From: Clostridia bacterium
GTDB lineage: Bacteria; Bacillota_A; Clostridia; Christensenellales; Aristaeellaceae
Direction of reading: 5' to 3'
Length of the DNA stretch: 46,719 nt
NCBI GenBank assembly: GCA_017464225.1
Contig: JAFUDW010000117.1
Coordinates: 1 to 46,719 of the forward strand
Numbering within the stretch: the first letter of the stretch is position 1; each line of letters starts with the position of its first letter. The notes beneath the pieces were generated by a model. It did not search any database. It worked only from the letters and a program-made list of their open reading frames with translations, and was not told the DNA's origin. Shown in pieces: positions 39,677 to 46,719 of this stretch. The position numbers were made by a program, and so were the translations under genes.

Positions 39677-41791
39677 ATGCGCACAGAAATCCTGATACGG
39701 CAGAGAATAATAAAGCTGATGATCGTGCTGGTGGCGCTCTTTGGCGCGGTTGCGGCGCGCATTGTCAGCCTTACTGTTATTCAGGGCGAGGAGCTCACCG
39801 CCCGTGGCGTTCGTCAATGGACGCAGGAGGGCAAGGTGGCTGCCCAGCGCGGCAGCATCGTGGACCGCAACGGCGCCGTATTGGCGCTGAGCACTACGGC
39901 GTATATCGTTACGGTCAATCCCAGGCTGGTTGTAGATGACGAAGCTTTTGCCGATGCGGTGGCGCCGCTTCTGCAGGCAGACCGGAATCAGATGATCAAA
40001 AAGCTGGGCAATAAAAGCTACGCCTCGGTGCAGCTCAAGCGTCAGGTTTCCCGGAAAACGGTGGACGCCCTGCGCACCTTGCGGGCGCAGGATGACAAAA
40101 TGGCCTCGCTGCTCCGGGGCGTCGATTTTTCGGAGGATACCCGCCGAGTCTACTTGAACGGCGATTTTCTCAGCCAGGTGCTGGGACTGACAAACGTTGA
40201 CAGCGAGGGCCAATCGGGCCTGGAAAAGCTGTACAACACCGTCCTGGCTGGGGAAGACGGCTTGCTTTTGACCGAGGTGGACCGCAAAGCCCGGTCCATT
40301 CCGGAGGGCAAAACCACTTATGTTGCGCCGCAGCGCGGCGACACGCTGCAATTGACCATTGACAGCAGCATTCAGGCTTTCGCCGAGCGGGCCATGCGCG
40401 AATGCATCGCGGTGAACAACGCCCGGGCGGTGGAGGCCATCGTGATGGATGTGCAGACTGGCGCTATTCTTGCCATGTGCATGAAGCCGGGCTATGATCC
40501 CAACGATCCGCCCCGGGACGATGTGGAACGGCTGACCGATCTGATGCGCATTACCGCCGTAAGCGACGCGTACGAGCCGGGCTCCACCTTCAAAAGCCTG
40601 ACCTGCGCCGCCGCGCTGGACGCGGGCGTCACCACTGTGGATGATACCTTCAACTGCAGCGGCTCCATCAAGGTGGATGGCGATACCATCCGCTGCTGGA
40701 AGAACAGCCACGGTCACGAAACGCTGGCCCAGGGCCTGCAGAACAGCTGCAATCCGGTATTCGTCCAGCTGGCGCTGCGTCTGGGCACCGAGCGGCTGTA
40801 TCAGTACCTGCGGGCCTTTGGGTTGGGCGTGCGTACCGGCGTCGATCTGCCGGGGGAGAGCGCAGGCATCCTGATCAACAGCCGGTATGTGAAATCGGTG
40901 GATCTGGCCCGCATCGGCTTTGGGCAGAGCGTTGCGGTAACGCCCATTCAGATGATCACGGCGTTTTCAGCGGTAGTCAACGGGGGAAAGCTGATGAAGC
41001 CCTACATCGTTGCCTCCGTTTTGGATGAAAACGGTGAAACCGTGCAGCGCGCTGCCGCTCAGGTGGTTTCAACGCCTATCAGCGCCGAAACCAGCGCTGT
41101 TATGCGGGAACTGTTGGAGGGCGTGGTGGCCCAAGGCGGCGGTCGGAACGCCTACATTGAAGGCTATCGGGTGGGCGGAAAAACGGGCACCGCCCAGGTG
41201 TATATCGACGGCAAGGTGTCCAGCTCCGTTCACATCGGTTCCTTCATTGGCTTCGCTCCGGCCGACAATCCGCGCTTTGCCGTGCTGGTCATTGTTGACG
41301 CGGCGGATGTGCCGGTGGATTACGGCGGCACCACGGCTGCGCCCTTTGCCCGGCAGATCATAGAGGATACCCTGCGTTATATGGGCATCCCGAAGGAAGG
41401 CGAGGAGGAAACGAAGCTGGCCGAAGTGCCGAGCGTGATCGGATTGACGGTGGACGAGGCGGCAAGGCGTCTGCGCTCGGTACCGCTCAAGTGGGAAACT
41501 GACGGCGTGAGCGGCGTTGTCACGGACCAGATGCCGCCGGCCGGCGCAAGTCTGGCCGCGGGCGGTCAGGTCATGCTCTATACCGCTCCCAAGGAGGCGG
41601 CGACGCCTGAGCTGATGGCCGCTGTGCCCGACGTGCGCGGCATGAGCGTGGTGGAAGCAAGCCGCGCTTTGCGGGCCAGAGGATTTGAAATGGAGCTGCA
41701 AGGCAGCGGCGTGGCCGTGTCGCAAAGCCCTGCGGCGGGCGCTTATGCCGAGCAGGGAAGCTCCGTTCGCGTAACCTTTGCCATGCCGTGA
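39677..41791 (+). CDS. Class B penicillin-binding protein (FtsI/SpoVD type) with two PASTA domains
   Basis: 704 residues. A membrane anchor (about 10-32) is followed by the dimerisation/pedestal part (GSIVDRNGAVLALSTTAY). The transpeptidase has the SxxK serine in EPGSTFKSLT (about 303), SxN as NSCNPVF, and KTGTAQVY (about 501). Two C-terminal PASTA domains follow (about 578-632 and 647-704; EVPSVIGLTVDEAARRL and AVPDVRGMSVVEASRAL). It cross-links septal peptidoglycan with FtsW. GGGGGAG lies 5 nt before the ATG. PASTA copies are typical of the Firmicutes division/sporulation PBPs in this cluster; whether it is vegetative or sporulation-specific cannot be told. Confidence 0.93.
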   Translation: MRTEILIRQRIIKLMIVLVALFGAVAARIVSLTVIQGEELTARGVRQWTQEGKVAAQRGSIVDRNGAVLALSTTAYIVTVNPRLVVDDEAFADAVAPLLQADRNQMIKKLGNKSYASVQLKRQVSRKTVDALRTLRAQDDKMASLLRGVDFSEDTRRVYLNGDFLSQVLGLTNVDSEGQSGLEKLYNTVLAGEDGLLLTEVDRKARSIPEGKTTYVAPQRGDTLQLTIDSSIQAFAERAMRECIAVNNARAVEAIVMDVQTGAILAMCMKPGYDPNDPPRDDVERLTDLMRITAVSDAYEPGSTFKSLTCAAALDAGVTTVDDTFNCSGSIKVDGDTIRCWKNSHGHETLAQGLQNSCNPVFVQLALRLGTERLYQYLRAFGLGVRTGVDLPGESAGILINSRYVKSVDLARIGFGQSVAVTPIQMITAFSAVVNGGKLMKPYIVASVLDENGETVQRAAAQVVSTPISAETSAVMRELLEGVVAQGGGRNAYIEGYRVGGKTGTAQVYIDGKVSSSVHIGSFIGFAPADNPRFAVLVIVDAADVPVDYGGTTAAPFARQIIEDTLRYMGIPKEGEEETKLAEVPSVIGLTVDEAARRLRSVPLKWETDGVSGVVTDQMPPAGASLAAGGQVMLYTAPKEAATPELMAAVPDVRGMSVVEASRALRARGFEMELQGSGVAVSQSPAAGAYAEQGSSVRVTFAMP

Positions 41792-41844
41792 ACCGCGGCG
41801 CGGCATTCAATAAAAAACTGCCAATTCGGAAAAGGAGAAATGGC

Positions 41845-43314
41845 ATGAAACTCACCGATCTGGCGCGCGCGTGCGCGCAGCAGGTTTTGGATATCCGGGG
41901 CGATTGCGTTGTGGAAACGCCCTTTATCAACAGCCGGGAAAAGCATGAGAACGGTTTGTTTTTCTGTATCTCAGGCGCCCGGTTTGACGCCCACGCTTTT
42001 GCTCCCCAGGCGGTGGAGAACGGCGCGGCTGCCCTGGTGGTGGAGCGCTTTTTGGAGATCGATGTGCCGCAGCTGCTGGTCGGAAATGTGCGCGAGGCGC
42101 TGGGCCCCATGTGCGCGGCCCTGTACGGGCATCCCTCCGAACGCATGCGGATGATCGGCATCACCGGCACCAAGGGCAAAACGACTTCCAGCTATCTGAT
42201 CAAAGCCATCTTGGAGGCGGCGGGCATGAAGGCCGGGCTCATCGGCACCACCGGCAACATGATCGGGAATCAGTTCATCCACGGCGATATGACGACGCCC
42301 GAGGCCCATCACCTGCAGGGCTTGCTCCGCAGGATGGCGGACGAGGGCGTGCAGGCTGTGGTCATGGAGGTTTCGGCCCACGCGATCGATATGCGCCGGG
42401 TGGATGGGATCCTCTACGATGTGGGCTGCTATACCAATCTGTCCCAGGATCATTTGGACTATTTTGAAACCATGGACAGGTATTTCGAGGCCAAAAAGGC
42501 GTTTTTTACTCCCGCTCATATCCGCCAGGCCGTGCTGAACGTGGACGATGAAACCTCCTTCCGGATCATGCGCGACATTCAGGTGCCCTATCTGCGCTAT
42601 GGCATCAGCACCAACGCCGAGCTTTATGCACGGGATATTGAAATATGCGAAACCGGCGTCACCTTCCGCGTCTGCGTGCTGGAGCAGGGCGAGCGCGTGA
42701 TCCATCTCAAAATGACGGGCATTTTCAACGTGTATAACGCGCTTACCGCCACGGCGGCCGCCCTGGCGCTGGGCATTGGGCTGGACGATATCGTCCGCGG
42801 CCTGGAAAGCGTCACCGCGGTGCCGGGCAGAGCGGAGATGCTGGAAACCCATACGCCCTATAAGGTGCTGCTGGATTATTCCCATTCGCCCGAGGCGCTG
42901 GAAAACATCCTTACCGCCGTGCGTGATTTTACCCGGGGAAGGGTCATCGCCCTCTTTGGCTGCGGCGGAGACCGCGACCATGGCAAGCGCCCCATGATGG
43001 GCGAGATCGGCGGCAGGCTGGCGGATTACTGCATACTGACCAGCGACAACCCCCGGAATGAGGATCCCTACGATATCCTGGCATCCATCGAGGAGGGCAT
43101 CAAGCGCACAAAAGGCGCGTATACCGTTATTGAAAATCGGCGGGAAGCCATCCGCTGCGCCTTGAATATGGCCAAAGAAGGGGATATGGTGATCCTGGCC
43201 GGAAAAGGCCATGAGACCTATCAGGAAATCAGGGGCGTCAAGCACCCCTTTGATGAAAAAGTGGTGGTGCGGGAGCTGCTGGACGAGATGCGCGTGGACA
43301 AGCCCGCCGACTGA
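41845..43314 (+). CDS. murE: UDP-MurNAc-tripeptide synthetase (meso-DAP adding)
   Basis: 489 residues. Mur-ligase ATP loop GITGTKGKTTSSYLI (about 105), the central-domain HAIDMRRVDGI, and the C-terminal substrate motif DNPRNEDP, whose DNPR indicates meso-DAP rather than lysine. Fits the DapF/DapL genes found upstream. The start at 41845 has AAAGGAGA 6 nt before it; the frame extends back to 41788 without a site. The following gene is mraY, not murF. Confidence 0.95.
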   Translation: MKLTDLARACAQQVLDIRGDCVVETPFINSREKHENGLFFCISGARFDAHAFAPQAVENGAAALVVERFLEIDVPQLLVGNVREALGPMCAALYGHPSERMRMIGITGTKGKTTSSYLIKAILEAAGMKAGLIGTTGNMIGNQFIHGDMTTPEAHHLQGLLRRMADEGVQAVVMEVSAHAIDMRRVDGILYDVGCYTNLSQDHLDYFETMDRYFEAKKAFFTPAHIRQAVLNVDDETSFRIMRDIQVPYLRYGISTNAELYARDIEICETGVTFRVCVLEQGERVIHLKMTGIFNVYNALTATAAALALGIGLDDIVRGLESVTAVPGRAEMLETHTPYKVLLDYSHSPEALENILTAVRDFTRGRVIALFGCGGDRDHGKRPMMGEIGGRLADYCILTSDNPRNEDPYDILASIEEGIKRTKGAYTVIENRREAIRCALNMAKEGDMVILAGKGHETYQEIRGVKHPFDEKVVVRELLDEMRVDKPAD

Positions 43315-43334
43315 ACCAAAGGAGAGAGGATCGC

Positions 43335-44348
43335 ATGCTGTACATGATCGCTGCGGCCGTACTGGCGGCTGCTATGATGCTGGCGCTGATGCCCAAGTGT
43401 ATTCTGAAGCTCAAAGCCCTTAAATTCGGGCAGACCATGTATGAACTGGGCCCCCAGAGCCATCTGAATAAAAAGGGAACGCCCAATATGGGCGGCATCG
43501 TCATGGGCCCTGTAACAGCGCTGTGCGCGTTTGCGCTGACGCTGGCCTGGCATGGCCGGGAGGTGTTTCGTGGCTTTTGGACGCTTTACAATCCACTGTG
43601 GGCGCTGCTGGCGCTGGTGATCGCGTGCATGCTGCTGGTGGGCTTTTCTGACGATTATATCAAGGACGTTAAAAAGGATCATGAGGGGCTCAAGCCCAAG
43701 CAGAAGATCGTTCGGCAGGTGGCTATCGGCCTGGTGTTCGCCGTATGGGCGTATTTCTATGTGGGCAGCGATGTGATCATCCCCTTTACCGGAAAAACCT
43801 GGGATCTTGGCATATTCTATATTCCGCTTATCACGCTGACCGTGCTGTTTATGACCAACAGCGCCAATCTGCAGGATGGACTGGACGGCCTGCTTTCCAC
43901 CGTAACGGTGGTGGGTATGGCGGCGTTCGGTATCCTGGCGCTGCTGATGGAAAAAGAGCTGAGCAGCGCCGTGTGCGGCGTGCTGGCTTTCGCCATGGCG
44001 GGCGCGGCCATCGGCTTCCTGCGCTTTAACCATTATCCGGCGCAGATCTTCATGGGCGATACCGGCAGCATGTTCATCGGCGCTGCGATGGTGGGCATCG
44101 CCATAGCGCTCAAGATAGAGTTCCTGCTGCTCCTGATCACCTTTACCTGCGTGTTCAGCTCGGTTTCGGTGATCATGCAGCGCTACTATTTCAAGCTGAC
44201 TCACGGCAAGCGCATCTTTAAAATGTCGCCCATCCATCATCATTTTGAAATGTGCGGTATGAAGGAAACGGCCATTGTTCGCATGTATGGCATCGTAACG
44301 CTGATCCTGTCGGCCATCGCCGTGGCTTCCATGTATAAATGGTTCTGA
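43335..44348 (+). CDS. mraY: Phospho-N-acetylmuramoyl-pentapeptide transferase
   Basis: 337 residues with about ten membrane segments. Conserved: KKGTPNMGGIV, the active Asp pair in GFSDDYIKD, NLQDGLDGL, FMGDTGSM and HHHFEM. It attaches UDP-MurNAc-pentapeptide to undecaprenyl phosphate to make lipid I. AAAGGAGAG precedes the ATG at 43335. It lies 20 nt after murE. Confidence 0.96.
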   Translation: MLYMIAAAVLAAAMMLALMPKCILKLKALKFGQTMYELGPQSHLNKKGTPNMGGIVMGPVTALCAFALTLAWHGREVFRGFWTLYNPLWALLALVIACMLLVGFSDDYIKDVKKDHEGLKPKQKIVRQVAIGLVFAVWAYFYVGSDVIIPFTGKTWDLGIFYIPLITLTVLFMTNSANLQDGLDGLLSTVTVVGMAAFGILALLMEKELSSAVCGVLAFAMAGAAIGFLRFNHYPAQIFMGDTGSMFIGAAMVGIAIALKIEFLLLLITFTCVFSSVSVIMQRYYFKLTHGKRIFKMSPIHHHFEMCGMKETAIVRMYGIVTLILSAIAVASMYKWF

Positions 44349-44372
44349 TTCTGCTGAAACGGGGAAAGAGAT

Positions 44373-45746
44373 ATGATTGACCGGAGCTTCTGGAAGGATA
44401 AGCGCGTGCTGGTGCTGGGCATGGCCCGCAGCGGCATCGCCGTGGCAAAGCTGCTGTGCAAATATGGCGCTGTGCCGCTTTTGAACGACAGAAAAACCGA
44501 AGATAAGCTGGGCGAAGAAATACAAACGCTTCGGGATTTGCCCTGCCGTTGGCATCTGGGGGAGGATCCGGCTGCGCTGCTGGACGCGTGCGACGTGCTG
44601 CTGATCAGCCCGGGCGTTCCCATTGATTCCCCTATTGTGCTCGCCGCCAAAGAAAAAGGCAAGCCGGTGACCGGCGAGCTTGAGATTGCTTCACAATTGG
44701 CCGATGGTCTCCTGGTGGCCCTGACCGGAACCAACGGCAAAACCACCACCGTTTCCCTACTGGGTGAGATCTACCGCGCGGCGGGAAAAATCGCCTATGT
44801 GGCGGGCAATATTGGTTATCCGTTGTCCGCTGCCGCCATGCTCAGCCGCCCGGAGGATGTGCTGGTAGCCGAGGTTTCCTCCTTTCAGCTGGAAACCACC
44901 GATACTTTCCATCCAAAGGTTGCCGCTGTGCTCAACGTTACGGAAGATCACCTGAACCGCCACTACACGATGGAGAATTATACCGCGGTAAAGCGGCATA
45001 TATTTGACCGTCAGTGCAGCGCGGACACGGCAGTGCTGAATTACGATGATCCGGCATGCCGGGCCATGGCGCAGGGGCTGCAGGGCAAGGTTGCCTTTTT
45101 CAGCCGAACCCAGGAAGTGGAACAGGGCGCATTTGTGAAGGAGGGCAGGATCACCCTCCGCTGGAATGGCGAAGAAAAGCCGGTGTGCGGTGTGGACGAG
45201 GTGTATATCCCCGGCCCGCATAACACGGAAAACGCCCTGGCCGCGGCCATGATGGCCTGCGCCTCCGGCGTTCCCGCGGCTGTGATCCGTCACGCGCTTC
45301 GTACCTTCAAGGGTGTGGAGCACCGTATTGAGTTTGTACGGGAGCTGGACGGCGTCAAATGGTACAACGACAGCAAGGGTACCAACGTGGATTCCACCGT
45401 CAAGGCTGTACAGACCATGCGCGCACCCACGGTACTGATCCTGGGCGGCTCTGACAAGCATGTTCCCTTTGACGCCTTGGCGCGGGAAATCATCGTCAGC
45501 GGTCAGATCGCCCACGTGGTGCTCTGCGGCGCTACGGCCCCGCAGATCGAACAGGCCCTGCTCAAAGCGGGCTATACCGCCATTTCCCATGCGGAAGCGT
45601 ATCCGGAAATGGTGGATCTGTGCCGGAAGCTGGCGCAGCCCGGCGGCAACGTGCTTCTGTCGCCCGCCTGTGCCTCTTTCGACAAATTCAGCGATTATGA
45701 ACAGCGCGGACGCGTGTTCAAGCAACTCGTAAACGAGCTGAAATAA
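44373..45746 (+). CDS. murD: UDP-MurNAc-L-alanine--D-glutamate ligase
   Basis: 457 residues. Rossmann-like start VLVLGMARSGIAVAKLL, ATP loop LTGTNGKTTTVSLL (about 118), AEVSSFQLETTDTF, VTEDHLNRH, and the end-domain WYNDSKGTNVDSTVKAVQ and GGSDKHVPFD. It adds D-Glu to UDP-MurNAc-L-Ala in the cytoplasm. GGGGAAAGAG lies before the ATG. It follows mraY by 24 nt. Confidence 0.96.
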   Translation: MIDRSFWKDKRVLVLGMARSGIAVAKLLCKYGAVPLLNDRKTEDKLGEEIQTLRDLPCRWHLGEDPAALLDACDVLLISPGVPIDSPIVLAAKEKGKPVTGELEIASQLADGLLVALTGTNGKTTTVSLLGEIYRAAGKIAYVAGNIGYPLSAAAMLSRPEDVLVAEVSSFQLETTDTFHPKVAAVLNVTEDHLNRHYTMENYTAVKRHIFDRQCSADTAVLNYDDPACRAMAQGLQGKVAFFSRTQEVEQGAFVKEGRITLRWNGEEKPVCGVDEVYIPGPHNTENALAAAMMACASGVPAAVIRHALRTFKGVEHRIEFVRELDGVKWYNDSKGTNVDSTVKAVQTMRAPTVLILGGSDKHVPFDALAREIIVSGQIAHVVLCGATAPQIEQALLKAGYTAISHAEAYPEMVDLCRKLAQPGGNVLLSPACASFDKFSDYEQRGRVFKQLVNELK

Positions 45747-45774
45747 CATTCTCTTTTCCGAAAGGACAGCAGGC

Positions 45775-46719
45775 ATGACAAACGTCGTCGTCCTGCCAAA
45801 GAGAAAGCGCAGGCCAGCGGATAAAACGCTGCCTGTGATCGTAGGACTGCTTTTGATGATGGGGCTGGTAACGCTGTTCAGCGCCACCTATTACAACGCT
45901 CAGGATAGCGGCGACGCGCTGTCCGAGGTGAAAAAGCAGCTGTTTGGCATGGCCATAGGCTTTGTGGCCATGCTTTTTACATCCCGGATCCCTTTCTGGT
46001 TCTGGGGCAGGCATCGCGTGGCGCTGACGGGCCTTGTGCTCAGCGCCTTGCTGCTGGTGCTGGTGATCATCCCCGGCGTGGGCGTATATGTCAACGGTTC
46101 CCGGCGCTGGCTGCGCCTGGGACCGCTGTCCTTTCAGCCCAGTGAATTGGCAAAATACGCGCTGGTGCTCTTCGTTTCGCTGTCGCTGGCCGCCCGGGGA
46201 AAACGGGTGGAAAAGCTTTTCAGCGGCATCCTGCCGGTGCTTGCGGCTCCGGCTGTCGCCTTTCTGCTCATCCTGGAGCAGCCAAACCTCAGTACGGCGG
46301 GCAGCATTCTGATCGTCAGCGTGATCCTGGTGATGCTGGCTGGCGCCAAATGGCGTCATATGGCGCTGCTGGGCGCCGGGGGAGCTGCGGTAGGCGCGTA
46401 CTACGCCTGGAGCGCGCCTTACCGGCGTGCCAGGCTGCTGTCCTTTACCGATCCCTTCGCCAAAATGAGCGATGAGGGATATCAGTTGGCCCAATCGCTC
46501 GTCGCCTTTGGCTCCGGCGGGCTGTTCGGCATGGGGCTGGGGGCCGGAAGGCAAAAATACGCCTATCTTCCCTATCCTGAGAGCGATTTTATATTCGCCA
46601 TCGTGGGGGAGGATTTTGGGCTGTTCGGCTGTGTGGCGGTGATTTTGATGTTCATCGCATTTCTGTTTGCCGGCATGCGCATTGCCCTTACCTGCCCCGA
46701 CCGCTTCGGCTGTCTGCTG
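45775..46719 (+). CDS. FtsW/SpoVE-type peptidoglycan glycosyltransferase, partial
   Basis: Cut by the window end; 315 residues are visible of an expected 360-400. A basic N-terminus is followed by SEDS-family membrane segments. Family motifs: RRWLRLGPLSFQPSELAKYAL, a conserved EQPNLSTAG, and GYQLAQSLVAFGSGGLFGMGLGAGRQKYAYLPYPESDFIFAIVGEDFG with the catalytic Asp region. It polymerises lipid II at the septum together with the class B PBP encoded at 39677. AAAGGA precedes the ATG. FtsW and SpoVE cannot be separated from this part. Confidence 0.92.
   Translation, partial: MTNVVVLPKRKRRPADKTLPVIVGLLLMMGLVTLFSATYYNAQDSGDALSEVKKQLFGMAIGFVAMLFTSRIPFWFWGRHRVALTGLVLSALLLVLVIIPGVGVYVNGSRRWLRLGPLSFQPSELAKYALVLFVSLSLAARGKRVEKLFSGILPVLAAPAVAFLLILEQPNLSTAGSILIVSVILVMLAGAKWRHMALLGAGGAAVGAYYAWSAPYRRARLLSFTDPFAKMSDEGYQLAQSLVAFGSGGLFGMGLGAGRQKYAYLPYPESDFIFAIVGEDFGLFGCVAVILMFIAFLFAGMRIALTCPDRFGCLL

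Overview
The window looks like chromosomal DNA from a GC-rich member of the Clostridia, probably a gut anaerobe. The signs are strong AGGAGG-type ribosome sites before almost every gene, frequent GTG and TTG starts, a DapL-type lysine/DAP branch, a MurE with the meso-DAP motif DNPR, and small Firmicutes families (DUF1540, CD1247-like, Cthe_2159-like, YkwD-type CAP). I could not identify the genus. No rRNA, tRNA, CRISPR array, insertion sequence or prophage gene was seen; gene content is mostly housekeeping.

Layout. (1) 246-6239, all minus: a seven-gene run. It starts with a polyphosphate-polymerase (VTC-domain) gene, a DUF4956 membrane protein and a secreted Cthe_2159-like carbohydrate-binding protein, followed by a phosphodiester glycosidase, a small membrane protein, a cytidylate-kinase-like protein and deoC. 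(2) 6427-12545, plus: two complete ABC half-exporters flanking an RNase PH/XTP-pyrophosphatase fusion, a YfcE-type phosphoesterase and an anchored protein of unknown function. (3) 12626-16044: a zinc-ribbon membrane protein (minus), a DUF1540 peptide and a cytoplasmic GH13 amylase. (4) 16354-21244, minus: a BMP-family nucleoside-type ABC importer whose first gene has a palindromic operator at its promoter. (5) 21452-23571, minus: galE followed by an N-acetylhexosamine-1-kinase-like gene. (6) 23734-25520: an ECF sigma factor and its membrane anti-sigma factor (zinc finger plus DUF4349). (7) 25583-28824, minus: membrane GDPD, a metallophosphoesterase and a class-I amidotransferase-like hydrolase. 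(8) 28991-38104: argS (frameshifted here), dapF, dapL, a Xaa-Pro peptidase, efp, a CD1247-like protein, an alpha/beta hydrolase, a CAP protein (minus), a zinc-ribbon protein and a metallophosphoesterase. (9) 38559-46719: the dcw division/cell-wall cluster mraZ-ftsL-PBP-murE-mraY-murD-ftsW, cut by the window end. Its rsmH and murF are absent from their usual places.

How the parts connect. DapL and DapF make meso-DAP, which MurE adds to the peptidoglycan precursor; MraY, MurD, FtsW and the PASTA-bearing PBP continue that route. DeoC and the BMP importer point to nucleoside salvage, and GalE with the sugar-1-kinase to use of host-type amino sugars.

Best candidates for new biology: the polyphosphate-polymerase/DUF4956/Cthe_2159 cluster, whose promoter region has three 11-bp direct repeats arranged like a Pho box; the reduced dcw cluster with putative MraZ boxes; a dispersed multi-hairpin intergenic repeat seen twice, each time just beyond the terminator of a minus-strand gene; and the argS frameshift, which may be a sequence error.
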